Shown: positions 1 through 10,534 of the stretch, one piece after another
How positions within the stretch are numbered: position 1 is the first letter of the stretch
Layout: the number at the start of each line of letters is the position of its first letter
Source: Phoronis australis
Taxonomy: Eukaryota > Phoronida > Phoronidae
Length of the DNA: 64,000 nt
Assembly: GCA_002633005.1 (NCBI GenBank)
Contig: NMRA01000191.1
Span: forward strand, 97,992 to 161,991
Direction of reading: 5' to 3'
The notes under the pieces: generated by a model
Databases searched by the model: none
Told to the model about the DNA's origin: nothing
What the model saw: only the letters and a program-made list of their open reading frames with translations
Translations under genes and position numbers: made by a program

Positions 1-215
1 GTATATCGTTTTTTTTAATTCCTTGAGAGTACGAAATGCTTAAGAAGTGGCTCATGGTAGTGAAGAATGAAATGTACACTGTAAATAGCAAGTATGATCA
101 GGCCATGAAACATCTCCGTGTCTGTGGCCTGCAGATGTCGACTGTGCCTGCGGAATATGCTGGCTTACCAAATAATTCCATACGTTCCGTTGTCTGAGCT
201 TGTTCACGGCGCCTC
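1..215 (+). pseudogene. Decayed THAP zinc-finger ORF in element copy A
   Basis: In one frame this reads KKWLMVVKNEMYTVNSKYDQ then AMKHLRVCG, the middle of a THAP domain (invariant Trp, third zinc Cys). A TGA upstream interrupts the frame where the other copy has CGA, which is CpG decay. After RVCG the sequence drifts and the zinc-binding His is lost. Transposase or captured-gene origin is inferred. Confidence 0.6.
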
Positions 216-1453
216 TCTAGTATTTCTTCATCACTGTATTCCTGTTCAAATTGATAGCCTGTAAAACTTAACGATCAACCTGCGAAGTCGGGACTGATGA
301 GCTCTAGCTCGTCCTAAGTCGGGATTGCGAGTTGCTATGTTGGCGTTTATTACTGAGCGTTCTGTTTCAAAATGAATTATTCTCACCCCAACCAATACTT
401 ACCGTATATAAAACTGACACAAATTCCGTCTCATTAGATACAATTTGTAATGCCTTTGGAGTGTTCGTGAGTGCAAATGATTTGAGAAGCCAGCAATGAA
501 TAAATCACTGCGTTACCGGCTTTAGGTGCAATAAAACTAATTGACGGGACACCGGCCGAGGCCGTGTGAGCTATTGCTAAATTTCGTGTTTGCTGGCATA
601 AACTGTTGCGAAACAACTCAGATTTCCATCCTACGGACAGGTGTTAGGGGAATCTTTATTTACATTTACATTACTCAAATAATGATTGTCAATGTACAAC
701 TTCTGCCCTGACGGTGCTGTGGCCAACTTGAAAGCGCGAACCTGAATTCGCGGCCCCGACGAGTAAGTAAGTTTGAAGTTTCGTGGCTAATTCACCAACA
801 TAATCAAGTGCACAATACTTTGGCTCAATAGTATAGTATTTTCTTGACTTGAAGTTTAGTTTCCAGTGAACTTTGGCTGGTTTATGTTCGTGATGTCTGA
901 TGCAGTTTCCAAGCCACTGGCTGGGATAACGGCGGAGTCAATCCGGCCGGCCGCGACGGGCCAGGATAACAAGCGTTTTGTGTTTAGAACTAAGAAAATC
1001 ACTAGTCTAAACAACACAGATCTAGGTTCTCCTGTCTGTATCTCACGGAAAATACTTCAAAATTATCTCCGAACAGACCCCAAACTCCTGCTATGGACCT
1101 CATTGGCCTGCCGAACTTTGTAGGCTACGGTGTGTCCAAATACCAATAAATCCGTAAGAGCGAAATAAAACAGCACGTTTTTATAAGAACTCGCTGTATT
1201 TTTAAGGGTTTTACATCGAAGTTTGATGATTTATTGGTGTTAAACGATGAATTCAAGCGATAAGCTGACACCAGTAACCTGTGTTGTGAACTGCTGAACA
1301 GACTGCGTGTGAAACCGATGACGTCATCGGATAATTTCAACACCTCCGTCTGCCGTCAGGTGTCAGGTAACGCAACCGTACGTGTCGTTATGGAGTAGAA
1401 CTACTCGATCTAAATTGATACAAATTAGGTTGTTTTTTGGGTGGCATGCTCCT
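1..1453 (+). mobile_element. TTAA-flanked THAP-carrying element, copy A (cut by window edge)
   Basis: Reverse complement of the copy at 8179-9875 over nearly its whole length, at clearly diverged identity. The right terminal repeat GGGTGGCATGCTCCT is at 1439-1453 and is followed by TTAA. The left end is outside the window. The long shared blocks include the segment ending in the GTAGTTCTACTC-like sequence and a THAP-coding segment at 1-215. Confidence 0.85.
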
Positions 1454-1565
1454 TTAAAGTAACTAACTACACAAGGAACTTGACATGCATGTTTTTAGGG
1501 GGGTTTAAAGTTACTAACTACACAGTCAAGGAACTTGACATGCATGTTTTTAGGGGGGTTTAAAG
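1453..1565 (+). repeat. Tandem duplication, 51- and 55-bp units
   Basis: Two near-identical units at 1453-1503 and 1504-1558, each starting TTTAAAG and ending in a TTTTTAGGGGGG tract, with a partial third at 1559. The second has a 4-base insertion. The first TTTAAAG coincides with the end of element copy A. Confidence 0.85.
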
Positions 1566-3203
1566 TATCATCACTTCCGATCCTTCACATATTCTATACA
1601 TTCCAAATTTGTCATAACTTTTCTTGTTTTCAATGGCTGTCTTGCTGCAAATAACGATCACTTTACCAAAGTTTGTGTCATGACATCTACACAGTACAAA
1701 CCAAGTTAGTGGCTAGGTTATTTATTATTGAGAAGTTAAACAATTGCACTTGTCCTCCACATTCTGTGCTAAATAGAATCATAATATTGTGCATTTGCAT
1801 ACTCATTTAATCAATTTTGGGCTTGTCTTTGACAAGGAGTGCATGTGGGAGATAAGAAGGTGTCTCTAAGAAAATTGATTTCACTACATCTGTTGCTAAG
1901 TGCAGTGCTCAAATGGATCGCTTTAGTGATGACAGATATCTCCTTTAAGTACTTGGAAATAGTGCAGCATCGGAATCAGTCATTGTTGTGCAATGGCAGT
2001 TTGTCACTGACATATTTAGCAGCCATAAAAATACATGCGTCTCTAGCTCTTTACCAGAGATGAAGAGGCACCGAGGTTGGTGAAATAAGGGTATTTATTA
2101 TGAACAAATACAAGTACAAAGAATATGAATAAAAATAAGATATTATCTTTGGAAAGATGGGCGTTAAAAAATCACAACGGAAGTACAAGAAGGTGCCAAA
2201 AGTGAGGGGAGGTACTGGGTGGGTAAAATTGAAGGGAGTCTGGATATATACGTCTGCATAGCTGACACAAAGAAATTTTATTGAAACATGTAAGTTTACA
2301 AACAAAGAAAATTCCTGTGACACGTGACAACCATCAGTCTGTCTGAGCCGGGGCGGTGACCAAACTCCAGTCATATGACAACATTGACTAATAAGAAAGC
2401 TTGGGGTAAGCGTCATTTAGCCCGCAAAAGGGAGTCTGTGGACCGATCTGAAATGAAGAACTGTGAGCTTCTATCTCTTGTTACATTCTCGCATCGTTGA
2501 TGGATCCGATGCACAATTTGTCTTGATAAAAAATGAAATACATTGAGAAAACATTTTGGTCACTTAAACGTTTACTTGGTTATTTTATCAACACAAAAAG
2601 TTTAAACTGTGAAGTATAAGGCCCATTCACGTGCACACAATTACCGTGTAATTACTTGGAAACTCGATATTCTCCTTTACCGGAATTCTTACTTGCATGT
2701 GATTGCTCGAAATGGCACCCTTCTCCTGAGCGGCAAATTTAGCTGGTATATTACCACTAACGACTGCGTTATTTAGTACGCCGTGGCGAACATCCAGCGA
2801 AGCAGTTATGCTAATGATAATCCTAACATCACACAAGCACATTGCAAGCCACATTTCCTGCGCAGTGAAAAATCTCTTTGTGGAGTGAGTCCTAGTGCTG
2901 TCTGGGACCAGGAGGGATCGTGTGATGTATGCTTAGTGGGCAAAAAACTAGAGGTAATTTATTGTAGGTTTTCAGTGTTTTCAGAGGTTTTAAATCACTG
3001 CTGGGTGAACTGCCACATTTGCCCCCCGGGAATGAATCCACAATGGGTTTACTGGCGGCATTTTTTACGAATTCTTTACCAATTTAACTCGTCGTTAACA
3101 GAATTGAAAGCGGATTTAGGTAAACAATTAATGCGGGTTTCTCAGTTAAGCATGTGAATGGGGCTATTCTGTAATACAAATGAGTTAGTTAGTGCAGGTG
3201 GCA
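1566..3203. other. No gene seen
   Basis: AT-rich sequence with only short chance reading frames on both strands. No family, RNA gene or clear terminal repeat was recognised. Confidence 0.6.
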
Positions 3204-4391
3204 GAGTGCCAAATAGCTCACTTGCGAGTTTCTCGTTAGTCACTGTGACGTCACCGGAAAGGGGGCAAAACCCGCCATATTGCTCTTGTTTTGCCCCGAG
3301 TCTTTGCTACACACGCTAAAATTTACTGGAGTTCTTAGGTGAATTTTACGCTTAAAACGTTAAAACAACTTAAGATATGGTAGATGGGTCGTGGAATAAC
3401 TGTGAATGCACGAAGAAAATGTGAACTTGTTATGTTGTGCGAAGCTGTGAACGGACTGAAATTGGAACTTAACCCGCTCTAGGCCTGAATGGCGCAGGCA
3501 CACAGGGGCGATAGTGTATCCCCATAAAAAGATATTCACTTCAAAATACAGCAAATAAAATCAAATGAAACATGCATATGTGCACATGAAGTTATAGTTA
3601 ACACATACCCTGACTCTGGACACAATTTAGTCTACAAATAACTTGAGCATATTCATGAAAACCTCGCGGTTCTCTCGAGTTTTTCTCACTAGCCGCCATT
3701 TTGAGGAAGTTACGTGAAATCACGCCTGTTGACGAACAAAAAGTCCAAGGTACACAAATCTTACAAATTTCCCTTGATATTTTCTCATGCTATTTTGCAA
3801 GTGTCACGCGCCAGGTCACGCGCCAGATCTCGCGCTTCGCTCAGTCTCTTGCTAGCCTTTGCCTCATACTCACCTGACTCAGTTGAAATACTTGATTGTG
3901 GTTATCGCGCGCGCGGACAAAGTTAACAGTAACCACAAAGTGGAGTTGGAATTCTTCGCCTAAGTCACCTGAATTCCCGTATATATGCTTCATCGAAGAT
4001 ATGCTTAGAAGCAGAAAGAGTCACTGAAGAAAGTAAGAGCCTTTTAGGTGCTAATTTTAGGTGTAGAATGTATTTTCGACGAGGTGAAAACTTTACCAGT
4101 GAGCGGATTTCGCCTACCGCCCGTTTAAAATACACGGGACGAAATTAGTACAGAACGCGATAGAACGTATTGTAGTGCGAATCTGAAGTTCATTTGCCAT
4201 AACAGCAATGCTTTTGGACATTTTTCGAACTAAACGGCTAAAAACTCGAAGACAATAACAGAATACACTCTGCTACCGTATTGGGCAAATGACCAAACGA
4301 CAAGCTTTTGCCCCACTTCCCGTGACGTCACAGTTAAGTCTCACATAATCTCGCGTTATTGTTATAAACTCGCAAAAGGTCTATTGCCCTC
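3204..4391. mobile_element. Inverted-repeat element, about 1.2 kb
   Basis: Arms of roughly 90-110 bases match in inverted orientation. Left (3204-3290): GAGTGCCAAATAG, then TTGCGAGTTT, then CTGTGACGTCACCGG and a GGGGCAAAA tract. The reverse complement of 4283-4391 reads GAGGGCAATAG, TTTGCGAGTTT, CTGTGACGTCACGGG, GGGGCAAAA. The interior has no recognised coding sequence. Exact ends and target duplication are unclear. Confidence 0.55.
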
Positions 4392-6539
4392 TTGCGTAAT
4401 CTTAAGAAATTGAGCACCCTGGTTGTTTGCTTGTAAAGCAGAGAGAGATGAGAAAACCACCAAAACAGAAGTCTAACCAGCATTTGAGAAAATGGAGTGT
4501 GCTGCCATATCAATCATCATAAAGGAAACTGGTTTGAAATAGTATAGATTTTTATGCAATCTGAAATTCAAGAAACTAAATGAAATTTTCTAACAAATGA
4601 AATTCATAAACGTTGCAAATAACATGTACATTATAATGTTGGTCTTAGTGAATTTCTGGAAATTCTTATATTTTCTTACTTTGTTTCCAGTCTCATTTTC
4701 TCTGTGTCTCATCTTTAAATTGATTTGCAAAATAATTCAAAAACTTGCATTTTGAACGCATTCCACAGGTAACTAAGAAAAGCGGGAAAATGGGCAAATA
4801 AATATCACCAAAGGATAAAAACTTTGTGTGGAATAGAGAGCAGGGAAGTTTCTGACCAGGTTTGAAAATACCGGTATGCCCTTTGGGTGTACCTGATGAT
4901 AAAAAGTGCCTTTTTCAAAAAGTTGTGCCCTGCAGACTTAGTGGTAACATATGAAGTAAAAACCTGAAGGGCAATCGAAATAAAAAAATTGCGTTTTTAT
5001 TTAAAAATTCTGAGCCAAGCGACGTGTTGTCATTTGTAAAAGAAATGGTAATTTACGATCACATATTGGAAAACCTAAACTGCCGGTTAACTTAATGGTC
5101 TCATTTTTTTGAAATCTGCAACCTATATATTACCTTTAAAACTGGCTGTAAGTTGACTAGAATCTTACTTTTTTGGAAGTGTTGCATTTTAAAAGGTGCG
5201 CCCTAGCGCACTGCTGCAATGTTCTTGCGCCTTTTAAATTTTTTATGCGCTAATGGCCCTGGAGAGCCTTTACTAGTCTACAATGGTCATATGATAAGCA
5301 GGCGCATTTCATTTATGCTAATAAACATTCGAAGTATTTTATGTGGGCGACTGTCTGTAATGATATTGAAATTGAATGTTGACCAGAAGGTAATAAACAT
5401 TTTCCTATATAGTGGTGACATAGTGAAATATGCCTTGTTGCCATTTGGCAGTAAGGTAGTTGGTAGACATTGTTTTGCATTTTTGGATGAGTTTAATGCG
5501 TTGGGATGATTTCCAGCATTTTTACCAGTTCTTTGTTTAGGTGATGGAGGCTCTCATAGACACATCTGCACATTTAGCCAAATAACTAAAAAACCCATAG
5601 AATTTATGTCATCAAAAGTATGTATTTTCCAAAAGCAGAAATTCTGAGAAAATGATCCATTCTTGTTTTTTTATTTACCTATTTATATTCTACATTTCGT
5701 GAAACAATAGTATCCTTGGGAGTATCTGTATCGCCTTATTTAGTTTCAGATTTATTTTCTACGTGAGAAAATGACAAATGTGGTAAGGGATGACGCCTCA
5801 CAGCAGGGTGAATGTGCTGTCACCGGATGATCATTGGGGCGTGGCAAAATGTTGAATACGGTGAAGTGTGCGGTCACCTGGTGAGGGCTAAGGTGATGGC
5901 TAAATGATGAATACTGTAAAATCTCGCTAATTTTGGACACACTTTGGTAGACAAGTGAAATTTTGTTTTTTATTTTTTTTCATAAAACATAAATGCTTTT
6001 ATAATATTTTCAAATTCTGTAGCATAGATGCCAACAGACAATTTCTTAAGATACTTTAGTTATTCACAATATTTTAAACCCCTAAAAAAATGAAAAATGG
6101 TAAATATTGGTTACTGTTTTCATCTGAATTGTGGTAACAGAGCTGTTTTGATAGTCGAGAATACCCAGGTTTTGCATCGTAACTTCGTACGGGTAAAAAT
6201 TAAAGCAATCAATTTTAACTCACATCAGTTAGTGAACACATTTTTCTACATAGTTATTGTGTTCACTTTATGCTGGCGATAGTGATCTGATTATGTGATA
6301 AACTGAGAATGTTTAATTGAGATGTGGCTCAACATTTCTGAGGGATACCGCCTCTTATGCATGTAGCTGTCGGTGCTCATCATTATGCAGGCAGTTCCCT
6401 GATTGCGGAAACTTAAACATGCATACTTATGTAGGATGCACTGAGAGTAGTTTGTTCTTGAATTGTGCTTTATTCAGTTATTATGGGCCTATACACATAT
6501 GTGGTCGCATATTGTAGACATCTGGGTATCCTCAATGTC
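4392..6539. other. No gene seen; one dispersed repeat copy inside
   Basis: Chance reading frames only. 5654-5764 is a dispersed repeat shared with 60664-60775 and is listed separately. Confidence 0.6.
5654..5764 (+). repeat. Dispersed repeat, second copy at 60664-60775
   Basis: About 110 bases, GATCCATTCTTG through TTTATTTTCTACGT, nearly identical to 60664-60775 in the same orientation. This copy lacks the inverted arm seen at 60563-60592. Confidence 0.9.
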
Positions 6540-8174
6540 TCGAAAACCCTGGTGGAATTTGATGAAATTTGACTCAAGGGTGTAGGACATCACTAGAACG
6601 GATCATGCCACTGTTCAATCAGCCCCCCTGTGGTTAGGAGCATTGTTTTTTGTTTATTTTATGGGAAAGAACGTTTCTGAATGGTATCTAGAGAATGGTT
6701 TGATGGCTTTCAATGAAACTTGACATAGAGGTATGTGACATCATTGTGACGGCACCATTACATTTCAACCACTGCAGTACCTCCTAGTGGCCATTTTTGT
6801 TCTTGACAGGGAACTTTTCAAGACGTCTTGTTTTGGGAGAAGAGCATTTCTGGATGATATCTATAGAACTAATTGAAGGATTTCATTGAAACTTGACACG
6901 GAGTGTATCATGTGAATGTTCTGGCACCATTGATTTCTGGGTTGATTCAACTTCTGCAGTGCCTCATTGGGGTCATTTTGCGTGAGAAAGCTTCTAGATA
7001 ATATGTAGAGAAACGATTGAAGTATTTCAATGAAAGTCGACACAGAGGTATGTGATGTCAATGCACTGTCAGACTTGACCACTATAGCACCTCCTATTGG
7101 CCATTTTGTTTTTCGACTAGTGGCTTTTCAAATGCTGTTTGAGTGTCTCAGTAAGGCCGATATTAAATGTCGTTGAGTCATTGGGTGACTGGATGTGTGA
7201 CAGTAACAGATATTTTCTGGGCGATTCGGGGTGTGAGGGTGCGGAAGTGTTCACTATCGCTGGGTCATTTTGACTTTAAAAACACCAATTATGATTCATG
7301 AAATAGTTCCTTTTAAAAATAACGCAAAAGTTCTTTACAGTATTAGAAACTTTTTGAAATTAGTGCCAATATTTATTTCTTGCCGATGCTATGCTACCCG
7401 TTTCATGAATAGATAGTTCCCGACTAATGTCTTCAGTGACCGCTACATGTATGTAGCACGCTCTTCCTGGCCACATGCTTTTAACACTGGTCAATTTTTT
7501 TCGCGGTTTTCACGTGTATAAAGAAATTTGGATTTCTGTTGAGGGAGATCTGTATAGGAAAAATGCAACCTCGTTGACAAGTACGCTGTGTCTGTTCTGA
7601 AAGGCCCGACAACAGTGGGACACGTTTCTTGCAAGATCAGCAAAACTTTTGCATTCTTTTTGAAACATGGTGGTAGTTTGAAGTGTACAGATCTGAAAAC
7701 TCCGCGCACTATGATTTTTTCAGGACTGTCGCATCTTAATGATAAATTGAAGACGTTACTGTAGAATTTTAGGACGGTGTAGGTAAGGCATTTTTCGCAT
7801 GTACACGTTTATGGGCTGGGTACTTATTTTAGCCAAGTCTAAAAACGCGTAGGGGGCGCTTATAGGGTATGGGTGCATATTAGGGCGAATACGGTATGTA
7901 TGTAATGATAATAATACACCGACTGTCCGACACCATTTGATTTTTGGGTAGAGGTGACCTCTGCCTCATCTCCCAGTGGCCATTTTGTGGAGGAGTGTTT
8001 CCAGATTTTATCTAGAGAACCGATTGATGGAATGAAACTTGACACAGCGGTATTTGATGTCAATGTGCCAGCACCATTTTATTTTCGATTGAATATAACC
8101 CCCTATGCACCTCCTGGAGGCCTCTTTGAGGAAGAGCGTTTCCAGATCATATCTGGGTATCTGATTAACATATT
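6540..8174 (+). repeat. Degenerate tandem array of ~150-180-bp monomers
   Basis: Repeating blocks contain GAAACTTGACACAG, GTATGTGATGTCAATG, a GGCACCATT motif, CTGCAG, and the core CCTCCTAGTGGCCATTTTG, followed by GAAGAGCGTTTCCAGATGAT-like sequence. Cores are seen near 6780, 6960, 7090, 7970 and 8107. The array continues at 9880-10320 after an inserted element. Related monomers lie in the glutaminase introns (same orientation) and at 30.4-32.7, 44.6 and 53.2 kb (opposite). Confidence 0.8.
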
Positions 8175-8178
8175 TTAA

Positions 8179-9875
8179 AGGAGAATGCCACCCAAAAAAC
8201 AACCTATTTTGTATCAATTTAGGTCGAGTAGTTCTACTCGACAACGTCACGTTCAGTTGCGTTACCTGACACCTGACGGCACACGGAGGTGTTGAAATTA
8301 TCCAATGACGTAATTGGTTTCACACGCAGTCTGTTCAGCAGTTCACAACACGGGTTACTGGTGTCAGCTTATCGCTTGAATTCATCGTTTAACACCGATT
8401 AACCGTCAAACTTCAATGAAAAATACACCGAGTTCTTATAAAAACGTGTTGTTTTATTTCGCTGTTTCGGATTTACTGGTATTTGGACACACCGTAGCCT
8501 ACAAAGTTCGGCAGGCCAATTTACCAAGGTCCGTAGCACTGAGGAGTTCGGGGTCTGTTCGGAGATAAATTCGAAGTATTCTTCCGTGAAATACAGAGAG
8601 GAGAACCTAGATCTGTGTTGTTATACTTGTGATTTTTTGAGTTCTTAACACACAAAACGCTTGTTATCCGCCGGCCAGTGGCTCGGAACCCGATCAGGCC
8701 AGTAACGGCCGGACTGACTCGTTATCCCGGCCAGTGCGGGCTCGGAACCCGATCAGGCCTGTCGCGGCCGCCGGGACTGGCCCGAACATAAACCAGCTTG
8801 AGTTGGAAACTAAACCTCCAGTCACAATGTGCATGTAATTATTTATGTGAATTAGCCACGAAACTGAAAATCTACTTACTTGTCGTGGGGTCGCGATGTT
8901 GGGTTCCCCTTCCACAGACCGTCAGGCAAAGGTTGTACAGTAACAATGATTTGAATAATGTGTTTGTATTTCTAAATAAAGATTCCCCTAACATGTGACC
9001 ATAGCATATAAAATCGAGTAATTGTTTCACAGCAGCTTTCTGCCAGCAAACACTGAATTAGCATGCGCTCACACGGCCTCGGTGCCTGGTCAATTAGCTT
9101 TGTTGCCGGCATCAAAAGCCGGTAACGCAGTGGTTTATTCATTGCTGGCTTCTCAAAACATTTGCACTCACGAGCACTCCAAGTCATTACAAATTGTATC
9201 TAATGAGACAGGCTTTGTTTTAGTGTCATATAAGCATTGGTTAGGATGAGAATAATTCATTTTGAAACAGAAAGCAGAATAATAAACGTCTACTAATAAA
9301 CGGCAACTCACCCCGCGCCAATCCCGACTTAGTCAAGAGCTCAGGCGACGAAAACTTCACGGGTCAGATCTTTAGGTTTCTCAGGCTATCAGTTCGAACC
9401 GGAATACACTGATCAAGAAATACTAGAGAGGCGCCGTGAACATGCACAGGCAACGGAACGTATGGATAATTCTTTGGTAAGCCGGAATACGTCAGAGAAA
9501 TCACTGTCGACGAAATGCCGGCCACAGGACACGGAGATGATTCACGGCCTCATACTTGCTATTAACAGCCTACCTTTCATTCTTCACTACTGCGAGCCAC
9601 TTCCTAAGCATTTCGGGCTCGCGAGGAAGTCGAAAAAAAAACGATATGCCGGCTTTTTTCGCAGCTTCATAGTTCGGACAAGCGGGAGCGATGCACGCAA
9701 TATAGCGGCATTCACTCTGCAGACCAACCACTGACGTCGCTGCGTCGTTTCTCACCTTCCTCACAGGTTAACGCGACACCTCTCATCAAGATGAGGTCGA
9801 CCGTATAAGAGGCGATGTAGATATAGACCGATTAAGATGGTAAAAAAGACTAATTGAATGGGGTGGCATTCTCCT
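8179..9875 (-). mobile_element. TTAA-flanked THAP-carrying element, complete copy B
   Basis: 1697 bases. Perfect 15-base terminal inverted repeats, AGGAGAATGCCACCC at 8179-8193 and GGGTGGCATTCTCCT at 9861-9875, are flanked on both sides by TTAA (8175-8178, 9876-9879). It splits the monomer array: ATATTTTAA before it and TTAATGAAACTTGACACAG after it. Inside are a decayed THAP ORF (minus strand), a GC-rich segment with a small tandem duplication near 8685-8775, and no transposase core that I recognise. TTAA duplication suggests piggyBac-type integration, but the terminal sequence does not start CCC. Confidence 0.85.
9430..9764 (-). pseudogene. THAP zinc-finger ORF remnant in element copy B
   Basis: The frame from 9764 shows the THAP signature: CIAPACPNYEAAKKAGISFF (C-x4-C), FRLPREPEMLRKWLAVVKNE (conserved F, P and W). 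A stop follows, and the frame recovers only after a one-base difference from copy A; further on, another frame reads VSCGRHFVDSDFSDVFRL, the C-x2-H half of the finger. So a C2CH THAP domain was once intact and is now broken by one stop and one frameshift. THAP domains bind DNA in P-element-type transposases and in host factors. Confidence 0.75.
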
Positions 9876-9879
9876 TTAA

Positions 9880-10320
9880 TGAAACTTGACACAGGTACGG
9901 TATGTGATGCTAGTACTCTGGCACTATTAAATTTTGGCAGATTTGACTACTACAGCACCATCTAGTGGCTGTTTTGTTCTCAGTAAGTGGTTTCAAGTGT
10001 TTTTTGAGGGAAAGAGCAATTCTGGATATCTAAAGAATGGATTGATGGTTGTCAACAAAACTTGACACAGACATATGTGATGTTAATGCGCCAAACAATT
10101 TATTTTTGGGGTCGATTTGCCCACTGCAGCGTCTTGACAAGGGATTTGTCAAATTTTGTTTGAGGGAAGAGCGTTTCCAGATGATATCTAGATAACAAAC
10201 TGAAGGATTTCAATACTTGGCTCAGAGATAGATATATGATGACAATGTGCTGGCGACGTCTGATTTTTACCCAGATTTGACCTATATAGCACCTCCTAGT
10301 GGCACTAAAAACACATCATT
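9880..10320 (+). repeat. Continuation of the monomer array
   Basis: Resumes at GAAACTTGACACAG directly after the TTAA of element B; cores GCACCATCTAGTGGCTGTTTTG near 9954 and GCACCTCCTAGTGGCAC near 10290. Confidence 0.75.
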
Positions 10321-10404
10321 TGCTATGCACCGTGGGAGTATGTCAACTCCCCAACATTGTTCTTATTAGTTAATTTATATGATTGTTAATTATACTCAAT
10401 TCAG

Positions 10405-10534
10405 GTGCATCCATCCAAATCTGCTTCTGATACTGCAAACTTTCCAAAAGAAGTTGATCATCCCTGAATTCCACAAATTCTGTGACGATATTGAAGAGAT
10501 CTACCTACAATGCCGTACCAACACTACAGGCAAG
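10405..10534 (+). CDS. GLS: Glutaminase exon: N-terminal helical region
   Basis: Follows the acceptor TACTCAATTCAG; the donor is AAG|GTGGGT. It encodes the stretch [16 protein letters not shown] followed by [17 protein letters not shown], matching the segment just before the catalytic fold. It starts with the last base of a split codon and ends at a codon boundary. Confidence 0.9.

Noticed and set aside
866-1123. 85-codon + frame in element copy A
   Set aside because: The corresponding part of copy B has no open frame with similar residues, so it is probably not coding.
2051-2416. 121-codon minus frame
   Set aside because: No recognised motif; lies in repeat-rich sequence without splice context.
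5219-5509. 96-codon + frame upstream of glutaminase, tested as a missing N-terminal exon
   Set aside because: No similarity to the glutaminase N-terminal region, and phase at the candidate donor (CAGAAG|GTAATA) gives no match.
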